From contig JAIRUQ010000126.1 in NCBI GenBank assembly GCA_031254315.1, positions 1 through 45,456 of the forward strand: a stretch of 45,456 nt of DNA. The letters run 5' to 3'. A program made the position numbers and the translations under genes. The DNA comes from Treponema sp. (lineage in GTDB: Bacteria > Spirochaetota > Spirochaetia > Treponematales > Breznakiellaceae). This document shows positions 1-8,725 of this stretch, one piece after another. Below the pieces are notes generated by a model. That model saw only the letters and a program-made list of their open reading frames with translations. It made no database searches and was not told where the DNA came from. Every line of letters starts with the position of its first letter. Positions within the stretch are counted from its first letter, which is position 1.

Positions 1-1
1 A

Positions 2-148
2 TGCGCTCCTTACTCCTACCTCAGCCGCATTGGATTTTTAGCTGTATCGGAAGGTAAACAGACTCTTTATTTGGGGGAAGATACTTCTTCTTTTTACAAT
101 TTTGACAATGACGATTATACACCGATTTTTTATCAGATGCCATTGTAA
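2..148 (+). CDS. C-terminal end of a gene cut by the window start
   Basis: An open frame enters from the left edge and runs 48 codons to a TAA at 146-148. The visible residues are rich in Tyr, Asp and Phe (a stretch reads YLGEDTSSFYNFDNDDY) and carry no motif I recognise. Codon use is plausible and no stop interrupts the frame, but such a short tail could also be chance. The rest of the gene lies outside the window, so no function can be assigned. Confidence 0.45.
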   Translation, partial: CAPYSYLSRIGFLAVSEGKQTLYLGEDTSSFYNFDNDDYTPIFYQMPL

Positions 149-185
149 AAGTAGGAGATGCAACGTTAGCTGACCCGTCCGTCAA

Positions 186-254
186 TGAACCGAAGGTTCA
201 ACGATAGCGGACAGTTAATCCATACCTTAAAAGAGCCAAGCCCCGCAGGGGCTT
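186..254. other. Two adjacent perfect three-base-loop hairpins
   Basis: TGAACC-GAA-GGTTCA lies at 186-200 and AAGCCCC-GCA-GGGGCTT at 238-254. Both are perfect inverted repeats around a three-base loop. They follow the partial gene that ends at 148 and precede the lipoprotein gene at 325. Neither is followed by a run of T, so they are poor intrinsic terminators. They may be RNA stem-loops or part of a small repeat. The rest of 149-324 shows nothing else I can interpret. Confidence 0.4.
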
Positions 255-324
255 GATACCGTTGCGTGAGCTATAAAAATAGGATAATAACCCAAATGCC
301 TGATTGGGGGGGAGCGTGATCAAA

Positions 325-870
325 ATGCGGTACGGGATACTTGTTTTTACTAGTATGTTATTTGGTCTTATTGTTTTATCTTGTAGCTCTCAGGATAAAT
401 ACACAATGTCTATTGTTATTAGAAATATGACAAATGAACCTATGTTTATAAAAAGCCACTCTGGACTTGGTAGTATTGACTTTATAGAAAATGAAAAAAT
501 ATATTACTGTTCAACACCACTTTATTATAAAGATTCAACTATTTTTCTGTTAAGTTTTGATACTATATTAAATCCCAATGAAGAAAAAGAATATCCATTA
601 AGAAAAAGTTTTAATATTGATTACACGAAGTTTCATTATGTATTCGATGATGATGTTCCATACCCATCTCTTATTAAAATTGATGACGGTCAATCTGATA
701 TAATATCCTTTCGTTTATTATATACAAAAGAATCTTTCATAGTTGCTGATTATTCATATTATATTGATTATATGAAAACATCTGGATATTATGCTGTTGG
801 ATATCAAAAGGATGACAAAATTATTTTTGATATATACAACCATGTAAGGATTGATAAAACGCATCTGTAA
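325..870 (+). CDS. Small predicted lipoprotein, unknown function
   Basis: A 181-residue protein beginning MRYGILVF, with a hydrophobic signal segment ending in a lipobox-like IVLSC about 20 residues in. It is therefore likely lipid-anchored at the cell envelope after signal peptidase II cleavage. I chose ATG 325 because the run GGGGGGAG at about 305-312 sits a normal distance upstream and the signal peptide then starts at once; an in-frame GTG at 316 is too close to that run. The mature part is Tyr/Asp/Ile rich with no recognised domain. The gene is more AT-rich than the valS operon and resembles the other orphan lipoproteins in this window at 16868 and 17862. It converges on the toxin pair downstream. 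Confidence 0.7.
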   Translation: MRYGILVFTSMLFGLIVLSCSSQDKYTMSIVIRNMTNEPMFIKSHSGLGSIDFIENEKIYYCSTPLYYKDSTIFLLSFDTILNPNEEKEYPLRKSFNIDYTKFHYVFDDDVPYPSLIKIDDGQSDIISFRLLYTKESFIVADYSYYIDYMKTSGYYAVGYQKDDKIIFDIYNHVRIDKTHL

Positions 871-879
871 AGAAATAGA

Positions 880-940
880 GGAGTTCGTGACGAAGCAGAC
901 AGGTTTTTATGATTATCATAATTTATTCTGTCTTTACTCC
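880..940. terminator. Nested imperfect palindrome between convergent genes
   Basis: Around the 13-bp perfect palindrome TATGATTATCATA (908-920) lie the further matching arms AGACAG (897-902) with CTGTCT (928-933) and GGAGT (880-884) with ACTCC (936-940). It sits between the convergent lipoprotein gene (ends 870) and the small minus-strand gene (stop codon at 934-936), so a bidirectional terminator is the simplest reading. The stem is AT-rich and broken by mismatches, so this is tentative. Confidence 0.35.
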
Positions 941-1131
941 TTTTTGTATTCTTTCATTGCCATATTACTCAATTCTTTTACGGACATATTATCAAATAAG
1001 CCCCTTTGCCATTCGGTATAATCAAACGGCTCACGAATAATTAGGCTTATGAACCGCTCCGCTTCCACATGTCCCAATTTATTAATTAAAACTTTCATTC
1101 CTTCATTGCGTAAAGCCATTTCTGTATTCAT
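934..1131 (-). CDS. Small antitoxin-like partner of the PIN toxin
   Basis: 65 residues, MNTEMALRNEGMKVLINKLG at the start, with a core FDYTEWQRGLF around residues 37-47. It is translated two bases after the stop of the PIN-domain gene, with its GGAGG ribosome site inside the end of that gene, so the two are co-transcribed and coupled. Being tied to a PIN toxin suggests it is the antitoxin or an accessory regulator. The order is toxin first, the reverse of most VapBC pairs, and there is no AbrB or ribbon-helix-helix motif I can recognise. The same domain recurs at 37643 (fused to a membrane protein) and at 39640 (decayed), so it is a mobile small domain. The antitoxin role is inference. Confidence 0.65.
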   Translation of the reverse strand: MNTEMALRNEGMKVLINKLGHVEAERFISLIIREPFDYTEWQRGLFDNMSVKELSNMAMKEYKKE

Positions 1132-1133
1132 AA

Positions 1134-1562
1134 TTATTCCTCCACTTCATTTAGAAAAGTTAATGAATTTATTATTCTAATATCATTAAATCTTAGATTA
1201 AATAAATGTTTATCGGTTGTTATAAAATAATCTGAATCCGTAAAAACACCGCATGCTATATGCAAAGCGTCTTTTGTCCGAATACTTAGAGCATTTAATT
1301 TTTCCGCATATTCAATGATTTTATCATTTTCAGTGCAATGTATTTTTGCAATTTTTTTCCAATCATAAATGGCATTTCGCCTATCATCAAATTTATTTTG
1401 ATTGTTTTCATATTCCAAAACATAAGACCAAACTAACTCATGATGACCGGCAATTATACCTTGTTGTATAAATAACTTCGCCTCAGTTTCAAGTTTTATT
1501 CTTAGCTGATTTTGATCATCAAATTGTCTGTTAAAAGTGCAAATATCTAAATAGATTCTCAA
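1134..1562 (-). CDS. PIN-domain ribonuclease toxin (VapC-like)
   Basis: 142 residues with the layout of a PIN-domain nuclease: acidic residue D6 in YLDIC, E50/E52 in the middle, D98 in KDALHIACG and D117 in ITTDKHL. These four acidic positions form the Mg-binding site in PIN toxins, which cleave tRNA or other RNA. It starts at a TTG (1562-1560) preceded by AGAGGGAAG, a good ribosome site; no ATG fits the PIN fold start. It is first in a two-gene unit with the small gene 934-1131 and has its own sigma70 promoter with an internal palindrome (1594-1622). The family is clear; the exact RNA target cannot be read. Confidence 0.85.
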   Translation of the reverse strand: MRIYLDICTFNRQFDDQNQLRIKLETEAKLFIQQGIIAGHHELVWSYVLEYENNQNKFDDRRNAIYDWKKIAKIHCTENDKIIEYAEKLNALSIRTKDALHIACGVFTDSDYFITTDKHLFNLRFNDIRIINSLTFLNEVEE

Positions 1563-1593
1563 TATCTTCCCTCTAAATTAGCATTATTTGTAC

Positions 1594-1622
1594 ATTTTAC
1601 TATGATTTCATCATTATTTCAA
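1594..1622 (-). promoter_or_regulatory. Promoter of the toxin pair with operator in its spacer
   Basis: On the minus strand TTGAAA (1622-1617), a 17-base spacer and TAAAAT (1599-1594) make a near-consensus sigma70 promoter. The spacer contains the palindrome ATGAT-TTC-ATCAT (1602-1614), so a repressor bound there would block polymerase directly. Autoregulation by a toxin/antitoxin complex is the usual pattern for such pairs and is the inferred role. Confidence 0.7.
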
Positions 1623-1644
1623 TAGATTTCAGCTTTTTCGTATA

Positions 1645-1673
1645 TTGCACACTTCCCTTCAAAAAAGTATATT
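1645..1673 (+). promoter_or_regulatory. valS operon promoter, nearly leaderless
   Basis: TTGCAC (1645-1650), 17 bases, TATATT (1668-1673). Only nine bases separate the -10 box from the ATG at 1683, so transcription should start about three bases before or at the start codon. No Shine-Dalgarno sequence is present between 1660 and 1682, which agrees with leaderless translation. Confidence 0.7.
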
Positions 1674-1682
1674 GATACTACA

Positions 1683-4337
1683 ATGAATTCAATTGAACTC
1701 GCGAAATCCTATGATCCAAAATCCTTTGAAGATCGCATCTATGCCCTATGGAAGGAAAACGGCTGTTTTGCCCCTGAAGCGGCAAAAGAGAGCGGCAAAA
1801 ACTCGTTTGTCGTGGTAATTCCGCCGCCAAATGTTACGGGCGTACTGCACCTTGGGCATGGGCTTAATAACAGTCTTCAGGACATTATTGTCCGTTTTCA
1901 CAGAATGACGGGGGAACCGACCCTGTGGGTTCCCGGTACGGATCACGCCGGAATCGCCACCCAGAACGTGGTGGAACGCAAGCTCAAAGAACAGGGAAAA
2001 AGCCGCAGGGAGCTTGGGCGCGAAAAGTTCCTTGAAGAAACATGGAAGGTAAAAAAGGAACATCACGCCATCATCACAAAACAGCTTGAAAAAATAGGGG
2101 CAAGCGTTGACTGGAAACGCGAACGCTTCACAATGGACGAAGGGCTCTCTCAGGCGGTGCGTGAAGTTTTTGTTACCCTTTATGAGCGTAACCTTCTATA
2201 TAAAGGGAATTATCTTGTAAACTGGTGTACTTCCTGCGGAACCGCCCTCGCCGATGACGAGGTCGATCACGAAGACACTGCCGGAAAAATGTACCATCTG
2301 CGATATTTTTTTACAGGCGAAAAAGACAAATATATCGAAATTGCCACAACACGCCCCGAAACTTTGTTAGGCGACACTGCGGTTGCGGTACACCCCGAAG
2401 ATGAGCGCTACAGTTCATTGAAAGGCAAAACTCTGCGCCTTCCGCTTACGGAGAGGGACATTCCCCTAATCTTTGACACTTATGTTGAGCGTACCTTTGG
2501 AACAGGAGCGTTAAAAGTAACCCCTGCCCACGATCCCAATGACTGGGAACTCGCGAAAAGGCATAACTTGGCTGTCATCAATATCCTCAATCCTGACGGA
2601 ACGTTAAACGACGAAGTTCCTGAAAAATACCGTTCCCTTCCCGTTAAAAAGGCGCGGCAGGCGGTAATCGAGGACTTAATCGCAGGCGGCTGGTTTGTAA
2701 AAGAAGAGCCCCTCAATCACTCTGTTGGTCATTGTTACCGCTGTCATACAGTAATCGAGCCTTTTCTTTCAGAGCAGTGGTTTGTAAGAATGAAGCCGTT
2801 AGCTGAAAAGGCTCTTGCCTCTTGGCAGAAGGGCGAGATTATTTTCTATCCCAAAAAATGGGAAAACACATATAAACACTGGATGGAAAATATAAGGGAC
2901 TGGTGCGTCAGCCGCCAGTTGTGGTGGGGGCATCGTATTCCTGCGTGGACTTGCGCGGACTGCGGCAAACTCACAGTTTCACGTAACGACATTGAAACCT
3001 GCCCGTCCTGCTCAAGCAAAAATATTGAAAGAGACCCTGATGTTCTTGATACTTGGTTTTCAAGCTGGCTCTGGCCATTCAGCACTCTTGGCTGGAATAA
3101 AGTTGGCATCTCAACTTCCGATCTGGATCGCTACTACCCCACTACCGCGCTTATTACAGCGTACGACATTATTTTCTTTTGGGTTGCCAGAATGATAATG
3201 GCAGGACTTGAGTTTACAGGCAAAGCTCCGTTCCGTGACATTTACATTCACGGGCTTGTGCGCGACAAGCTGGGGCGTAAGATGAGCAAATCTCTCGGCA
3301 ACGGTCTTGATCCCCTTGAACTGGTAGACGAGTTCGGCGCGGACGCGATGAAGTTTACTCTCGCTTTTATGTGCGCGCAGGGACAGGACATACTTGTTGA
3401 CAAAGAATCTTTTAAGATGGGATCAAAATTCGCTAACAAGGTGTGGAACGCCAGCCGCTATGTTTTGATGAATCTTGAAGGTCGAAATTTAGTACAAAAT
3501 TCAGACCTGCTTCCCGTAGACGAATGGATTTATTCACGGCTGAACAGCGCGGCAAAGTCCATGAGAGACGCTTTCCTTTCTTATCGATATAATGACGCGG
3601 CGCAAACCGCTTATGAATACTTCTGGAATGATTTTTGCGACTGGTATCTTGAAGCGACAAAACTTTCCATGAAAGGCGGAGATGACGCTGAAAAAGATCG
3701 CGCGACAACGGTGTTGTTAGACGTATTGTCATCTTCGCTTAAACTGCTTCATCCGCTTCTGCCGTTTGTAACGGAAGAAATTTATCAAAAACTGCCGAAC
3801 GCGCACGGGACTATGCTCATAAACAGCCTCTACCCCGAATATGACGAAAAATGCCATTCTCCGGCGGAAGAAAAAAACTTTTTTGCTCTTCAATCGCTTG
3901 TGGGCATGGTACGGACATTGCGAAGCGAATGTGGCATAACGCCGGAGAAAAAATTGCGTGTGCTTGTACGCGCGGGCGAAGAGCAGAAACCTTTCCGTCA
4001 AAATGAAGGGTTGATAAAACTCCTCGCCGGCATTGGCGAGATTACGATCGAAGCAGTAGGGGAGGCAAAACGTCCTGAAGGCTCAATCGGTATCGCCGGA
4101 ACAGGTTTTGAAGTGTTTGTCTTTGTTGCCGAAGCGGTAGATACTCAGGCGTTAAAGAAAAAATTCTCAAATGATCTTGAGAGAGACCGAAAATATATAG
4201 AGGGACTGCGGGCAAAACTCGCTAACGAACAGTTTGTCAAAAACGCTCCGCCCCAGCTTGTCGCGGAGCAGAAAATCAAACTTGAAGAAACTCTTCTGCG
4301 GACTGAAAATCTTGGCAGTTATATAAGGGATTTGTAA
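1683..4337 (+). CDS. valS: Valyl-tRNA synthetase
   Basis: 884 residues, the usual length for ValRS. It charges tRNA-Val with valine in the cytoplasm. The class I signatures are clear: PPPNVTG followed by HLGHG (HIGH box, about residues 56-60) and KMSKSLGN near residue 533. The editing domain lies between, and a Lys/Glu-rich coiled-coil tail occupies about residues 815-884, as in other ValRS. It is the first gene of an eight-gene unit; its TAA overlaps the ATG of the HD-domain gene by one base. The start has no ribosome site and sits just below a promoter, implying a near-leaderless message. Confidence 0.97.
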   Translation: MNSIELAKSYDPKSFEDRIYALWKENGCFAPEAAKESGKNSFVVVIPPPNVTGVLHLGHGLNNSLQDIIVRFHRMTGEPTLWVPGTDHAGIATQNVVERKLKEQGKSRRELGREKFLEETWKVKKEHHAIITKQLEKIGASVDWKRERFTMDEGLSQAVREVFVTLYERNLLYKGNYLVNWCTSCGTALADDEVDHEDTAGKMYHLRYFFTGEKDKYIEIATTRPETLLGDTAVAVHPEDERYSSLKGKTLRLPLTERDIPLIFDTYVERTFGTGALKVTPAHDPNDWELAKRHNLAVINILNPDGTLNDEVPEKYRSLPVKKARQAVIEDLIAGGWFVKEEPLNHSVGHCYRCHTVIEPFLSEQWFVRMKPLAEKALASWQKGEIIFYPKKWENTYKHWMENIRDWCVSRQLWWGHRIPAWTCADCGKLTVSRNDIETCPSCSSKNIERDPDVLDTWFSSWLWPFSTLGWNKVGISTSDLDRYYPTTALITAYDIIFFWVARMIMAGLEFTGKAPFRDIYIHGLVRDKLGRKMSKSLGNGLDPLELVDEFGADAMKFTLAFMCAQGQDILVDKESFKMGSKFANKVWNASRYVLMNLEGRNLVQNSDLLPVDEWIYSRLNSAAKSMRDAFLSYRYNDAAQTAYEYFWNDFCDWYLEATKLSMKGGDDAEKDRATTVLLDVLSSSLKLLHPLLPFVTEEIYQKLPNAHGTMLINSLYPEYDEKCHSPAEEKNFFALQSLVGMVRTLRSECGITPEKKLRVLVRAGEEQKPFRQNEGLIKLLAGIGEITIEAVGEAKRPEGSIGIAGTGFEVFVFVAEAVDTQALKKKFSNDLERDRKYIEGLRAKLANEQFVKNAPPQLVAEQKIKLEETLLRTENLGSYIRDL

Positions 4338-4894
4338 TGACTCATGAACAGATGCAACAATTAAGCGGTCTTAGCCTTGCCCCGTATATCCAGGTAGCGA
4401 CACACTTAATCGGTAAATCGCGCGAAGGCGGCGGAAATATGTTCCGTCATCAGCTTGACACTATGTCAATCCTTATTGACTACAATTATATAGATTCGGT
4501 ATTGCTAAAGGCATCGCTCGTCCATGATCTGATTGAAGATATTCCCGAATTTAATCACAATGTTTTGCTCTCCATTGATTTTGAAAGCCATGCTGTCTAC
4601 GACCTTGTCATGGAAGTTACGCGCCGTTACGGAGAAACAAAGCCTGATTTTCTTACGCGCATAATTAAATTTGGTTCGCATAACGCTAAAATTCTTAAAG
4701 TCGCGGATCGTATCTCCAACATGATTTCCCTTGGCTTTGTGAACAACCTTGAATTCGTCGAACGTTACATTAATGAAACTGAATATTTTCTTCTCCCTCT
4801 TGCCGCCGAGGTGAACAACAATATGCTGACAGAGCTGACAGACCTTGTAGCCTCAAGACGGAAATATCTTGAGGATTTTCGTAACTTAAAATGA
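4337..4894 (+). CDS. HD-domain metal phosphohydrolase (SpoT/MESH1-like)
   Basis: 185 residues with the HD hydrolase pattern: H38, H63-D64, the ED pair E67-D68, and D124-R125-N128 in KVADRISNM. This arrangement matches the (p)ppGpp-hydrolase part of RelA/SpoT and the stand-alone MESH1/SAH-type enzymes, but there is no synthetase, TGS or ACT domain. A small-alarmone or nucleotide phosphohydrolase is the best reading; the substrate is not shown by sequence. It overlaps valS by one base and dxs by four (ATGA), so it is made from the same mRNA. Its place just after an aminoacyl-tRNA synthetase fits a stringent-response role, which is inference. Confidence 0.8.
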   Translation: MTHEQMQQLSGLSLAPYIQVATHLIGKSREGGGNMFRHQLDTMSILIDYNYIDSVLLKASLVHDLIEDIPEFNHNVLLSIDFESHAVYDLVMEVTRRYGETKPDFLTRIIKFGSHNAKILKVADRISNMISLGFVNNLEFVERYINETEYFLLPLAAEVNNNMLTELTDLVASRRKYLEDFRNLK

Positions 4895-6795
4895 TAAAAC
4901 AACCTGAAATATTGTCAAACCTCAATTCTCCCACTGAATTAAAAAAAATGTCCGTGCGTGAATTAAACCGGCTTGCCGAGGAAATAAGAGAAAAAATAGT
5001 TTCGACAGTTGCAAGTAACGGTGGACATCTTGCGTCAAATCTTGGGGTTGTGGAACTTAGTATCGCCCTTCATAAAACTTTCAATTCGCCTGAGGATAAA
5101 ATAATATGGGATGTCGGACACCAGTGTTATGCGCATAAACTGCTGACAGGACGCACTGCCAATTTTTCAACCCTTCGCAGGGAAGGCGGAATTGCCGGTT
5201 TTCCAAAAAGCACAGAAAGCCCCCATGACGCTTTTAATACGGGACACGCATCCACTTCGATTTCAGCCGCCCTTGGGCTTCTGGCGGCGGACAGAATCAA
5301 TGGCGGCAAATCTTACGCGATAGCCGTAATTGGGGACGGCGCTCTTACGGGCGGGATGGCGTATGAGGCTCTCTCTCACGCGGGGCATCTTGGGCTTCCT
5401 TTAATTGTTATTCTTAATGACAATAAAATGTCTATCAGCAGAAATGTCGGGGGGCTTTCAAAATATTTAAGCCGTCTTTCCCTCAAAAGAAATTATCAAA
5501 CTTTCCGCCGTCATTTTGACGCAATGGTAAAAAAGCTCCCCTTTATAGGAGAGGCTTTTTTCAACCTTATTGTCAGATTAAAAAGGGCTGTTAAAGCGGT
5601 ATTTTATATCGATAATTTTTTTGTTGATCTCGGTTTTGAATATGTGGGACCAATAGGAGGGCACAACATTCAAGCCCTGTCAAGCGTTTTTGAAGACGCG
5701 AAAAAATTGAACCGTCCTGTTGTCATTCATGTAATTACGCGCAAAGGCAAAGGCTACGGCTACGCGGAAGACGACCCAGACAGTTACCATGGAGTAGGTT
5801 CATTTTCTGTTGACGGCGGTATTGAAAAAGATGATCCCGAAAGAAAAAAAAGTTTTACTGAAGTCTTCTCAAGCATCCTTCTTGACTCGGCGAAAAATGA
5901 TAAACAAATAGTAGCCGTTACTGCCGCAATGCAAACGGGAACGGGACTCTCCCCTTTCGCCCAAGCCTTCGCGGATCGCTTTTTCGATGTGGGCATCGCA
6001 GAAGAACACGCTGTAACCTTCGCCGCAGGACTTGCCGCTCAAGGACTAAAACCTGTGGCGGCGGTTTATTCCACATTTATCCAGCGCGCCGTCGATCAGA
6101 TAATTCACGATGCCGCTCTTCAAAAACTGCCTGTAATTTTCGCGCTGGACAGGGCGGGTTTTACAGGGGCTGACGGCGAAACTCATCAGGGACTGTTTGA
6201 CATAACCCTCTTTCGAAGCGCGCCAAATATGACGCTCCTGTCCCCCGCAAGCGAGAACGAAATGCGGCTTATGTTCAACTGGGCTTTTGGTCAAAAAAAT
6301 GGTCCCGTCATTATTCGCTACCCAAAGGCATATTGCCCAAAAGAGCAGACCGTTTTTTCACAGCCGCTTGAAAGTGGGCGCGGTATTTGGGTTGAAAAGA
6401 GCGGAAAAAACGAGGTGTGCCTCCTATTTACCGGAAGCCTCTACAGGGAAGCGGCGGAAGCCTCGGCGCTGTTAAAAGAGGACGGAATTGAAGCTGATTT
6501 ATACAATATAAGGTTTCTAAAACCTGTTGACGAAGAGTACCTTGTCAATTTAATGAACGAATACAAATTGATTGCTGTTATCGAAGAGGGGATAAGGGAA
6601 GGCGGCTTCGCGGAGTACACATCGGCTTTGGCGCAAAGACATTCCTGCAGGGCAAAGACGGTGGTTCTTGCCGTAGAAAGCACATTTTTAGAAGAAGACA
6701 GGGCGCTTGGCACCAGGGAAGAATTACTGTCCTTAAACGGTCTTGACGGCAAAAGCATAGCAAAAACAGTCAAAAGCGTATATGATATAAAATAA
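4891..6795 (+). CDS. dxs: 1-deoxy-D-xylulose-5-phosphate synthase
   Basis: 634 residues, full length. It condenses pyruvate and glyceraldehyde-3-phosphate to DXP using thiamine diphosphate, the entry step of the MEP isoprenoid pathway. Seen: GGHLASNLG near residue 44 with the substrate/TPP histidine, the TPP motif GDGALTGG from residue 148 with its Asn partners near 176-178, and VGIAEEHAV in the second domain with the catalytic Glu. The start codon overlaps the HD gene by ATGA and the stop overlaps cdaA by one base. No other MEP genes are in the window. Confidence 0.97.
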   Translation: MIKQPEILSNLNSPTELKKMSVRELNRLAEEIREKIVSTVASNGGHLASNLGVVELSIALHKTFNSPEDKIIWDVGHQCYAHKLLTGRTANFSTLRREGGIAGFPKSTESPHDAFNTGHASTSISAALGLLAADRINGGKSYAIAVIGDGALTGGMAYEALSHAGHLGLPLIVILNDNKMSISRNVGGLSKYLSRLSLKRNYQTFRRHFDAMVKKLPFIGEAFFNLIVRLKRAVKAVFYIDNFFVDLGFEYVGPIGGHNIQALSSVFEDAKKLNRPVVIHVITRKGKGYGYAEDDPDSYHGVGSFSVDGGIEKDDPERKKSFTEVFSSILLDSAKNDKQIVAVTAAMQTGTGLSPFAQAFADRFFDVGIAEEHAVTFAAGLAAQGLKPVAAVYSTFIQRAVDQIIHDAALQKLPVIFALDRAGFTGADGETHQGLFDITLFRSAPNMTLLSPASENEMRLMFNWAFGQKNGPVIIRYPKAYCPKEQTVFSQPLESGRGIWVEKSGKNEVCLLFTGSLYREAAEASALLKEDGIEADLYNIRFLKPVDEEYLVNLMNEYKLIAVIEEGIREGGFAEYTSALAQRHSCRAKTVVLAVESTFLEEDRALGTREELLSLNGLDGKSIAKTVKSVYDIK

Positions 6796-7619
6796 TGGCA
6801 TGGTTTCAAACTATTATTGTTATATATGATTATATCCGCCCGGTTCTGGATGTAGCCCTTCTCGCCTTCATTATTTACAAGGGCTATGAACTCCTTGAAA
6901 AAACACAGGCTCTGCCGCTTATTAAGGGAGCCGCCTTTCTTGTCCTTGTCTACGGTATCGCTTTTCTTTTTAAACTTACAACTTTGCGCTGGGTGCTAAC
7001 CATGATCGCTCCCGGACTTTTCATCGCGGTAGCCATTGTCTTTCAACCTGAACTGCGAAAGATATTTATGCGCCTTGGGCAGGCTGAATTTTTCCGTCCC
7101 AACGCGGCTGTACAAATAGGAAAACTTGATGCGGTTGTTACTTCGGCGGAACTCCTTTCTCAGAAAAGGCGAGGAATGTTAGTTGTTTTCCCAAGGAAGA
7201 TCAATCTAAAAAATATTATTGATACCGGCACAAGGATCAACGCTGAAATTTCATCAAGCCTTATTGTCGCTCTTTTTGAATTTGACGGACCTCTGCACGA
7301 CGGCGCTATTGTTGTACAGGGCGGAAAAATCGCCGCCGCCGGATGTTTTTTGCCGCTTTCAGAAAGGCAGGACATACGCAAAAATTTCGGCACTCGCCAC
7401 AGGGCAAGCCTTGGCATGGCGGAACAGTCCGATGCTGTAGTACTGATTGTCTCTGAAGAAACAGGGGCAATCTCCCTTGCTTATGACTCGAAAATCTACT
7501 ACGATTTGTCTTCCTCAGAAATTACGCGCAAATTAATGGAATTGCTTGACAAGGGGAGCAGAAAAGAAATTGAACAAAAAGATACTTCCGTAGAAGAAGG
7601 GGAGGTAATTGTTGAATAG
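6795..7619 (+). CDS. cdaA: Membrane diadenylate cyclase CdaA
   Basis: 274 residues. Three hydrophobic helices fill about residues 5-85, followed by a DisA_N cyclase domain with the signature PLHDGA (D169-G170-A171) and GTRHRA (R201-H202-R203). These motifs bind ATP and metal to make cyclic di-AMP from two ATP, a second messenger controlling potassium, osmolytes and wall stress. The family is also known as YbbP/DacA. It overlaps dxs by one base and the YbbR-type regulator downstream by several bases, the classic cdaA-cdaR arrangement. A Glu-rich tail follows the cyclase domain. Confidence 0.95.
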   Translation: MAWFQTIIVIYDYIRPVLDVALLAFIIYKGYELLEKTQALPLIKGAAFLVLVYGIAFLFKLTTLRWVLTMIAPGLFIAVAIVFQPELRKIFMRLGQAEFFRPNAAVQIGKLDAVVTSAELLSQKRRGMLVVFPRKINLKNIIDTGTRINAEISSSLIVALFEFDGPLHDGAIVVQGGKIAAAGCFLPLSERQDIRKNFGTRHRASLGMAEQSDAVVLIVSEETGAISLAYDSKIYYDLSSSEITRKLMELLDKGSRKEIEQKDTSVEEGEVIVE

Positions 7620-8349
7620 AAAAAAACTCCTCTCTTTAATTTACGATAAATGGCCTGTCAAAGTTCTTTCTCTTACTGCGGCTCTTATCATCTCTGTCTT
7701 CTACAGGATGGGCAGTCTTGAAACCCGTTTTTTTACGGCTCCACTGCTTATTGAATCAAGTGAAACTTTAATTCCGGCAAACTCTTTCGCAACTTCTGTA
7801 AGGGTATCTCTTCGCGGAGAAGATGACGGTATTCAGCCTATTCTTGAAGAAGACATCGAAGTCTATATCGATCTTGGAAGGTACATAAACGAAGGAACTT
7901 ACAAAGTGCCGGTACAGATTAGAAAAAAAGGAAGCGCCCTTGGAGTTGAGCCACTGGAAATATCCGTCCTTCCGATAGAAATTCTTCTTGATCTTGAACA
8001 AAAAGTCACAAAAAATATTCCGGTCTTTCCTGTAATTCGCGGAACAGTAGAGGAAGATTATGAATTGACATATCAGGCGGTAATTCCGGCAAGTGTGGTA
8101 GCCGAAGGTCCGCGCAGTGTCATTGAAAGTCAAATTGAATTTAACACAGAAACCATTAACCTTGACAGACGTTATGATAATTTTTCATTAATGATAAATA
8201 TTATAAACGAAAACCCGTTAATTACCATCCACGGCGGCGGAATGGTCGAGTTTCGCGGAGCAATCAACAGGAGAATACGCGAAGGGCAAATTAATAATAA
8301 TACCGTGTGGAATAACGAGATTGAATTTCCTTTTGGAGAAGAACAATGA
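7612..8349 (+). CDS. cdaR: YbbR-domain regulator of diadenylate cyclase
   Basis: About 245 residues: a short basic start, one membrane helix (about residues 14-32), then beta-rich YbbR repeats outside the membrane. CdaR proteins bind and modulate CdaA; the gene directly follows cdaA and overlaps its end. Two adjacent TTG codons (7609 and 7612) could initiate. The GGAGG at 7601-7605 favours 7612 by spacing; there is no ATG or GTG that keeps the membrane anchor. The C-terminal part is Asn/Ile rich. The stop overlaps acpS by ATGA. Confidence 0.85.
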   Translation: MNRKKLLSLIYDKWPVKVLSLTAALIISVFYRMGSLETRFFTAPLLIESSETLIPANSFATSVRVSLRGEDDGIQPILEEDIEVYIDLGRYINEGTYKVPVQIRKKGSALGVEPLEISVLPIEILLDLEQKVTKNIPVFPVIRGTVEEDYELTYQAVIPASVVAEGPRSVIESQIEFNTETINLDRRYDNFSLMINIINENPLITIHGGGMVEFRGAINRRIREGQINNNTVWNNEIEFPFGEEQ

Positions 8350-8720
8350 TTACCGGAATTGGAATTGATATTGTCCAGATAAATCGCATAGAGAATTGGC
8401 TCAACAATAAAAAACTTATTGAAAGATATTTTCACCCGGAAGAGATTTCACTTGCTACTTCAAGGAAAAACAGCGAAGCCCAAACACTTGCGGCAAGATT
8501 CGCGGCAAAAGAAGCGTTTGGCAAGGCTCTTGGAACAGGGTTCGCTAATATCACTTTAAAAGATATTATGGTAATTAATGAGGGCAACGGAAAACCGGAA
8601 ATAAAATTATTTGGGTCGGCGCAAAAGGCGTTTGAAAAATCAGGGGCGAGTAAGGTGCATATTTCCCTTACACATGAAAGGGACAACGCGGTGGCTATGA
8701 TCGTTTTGGAGGGGGCGTAG
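8346..8720 (+). CDS. acpS: Holo-[acyl-carrier-protein] synthase
   Basis: 124 residues, normal for AcpS. It transfers 4'-phosphopantetheine from CoA to ACP, activating fatty-acid synthesis. The opening ITGIGIDIVQINRIE carries Mg-binding D8, and RFAAKEAFGKALG holds the second conserved acid E56. It overlaps cdaR by four bases and is followed five bases later by the DUF2225 gene. Confidence 0.96.
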   Translation: MITGIGIDIVQINRIENWLNNKKLIERYFHPEEISLATSRKNSEAQTLAARFAAKEAFGKALGTGFANITLKDIMVINEGNGKPEIKLFGSAQKAFEKSGASKVHISLTHERDNAVAMIVLEGA

Positions 8721-8725
8721 GAAAA

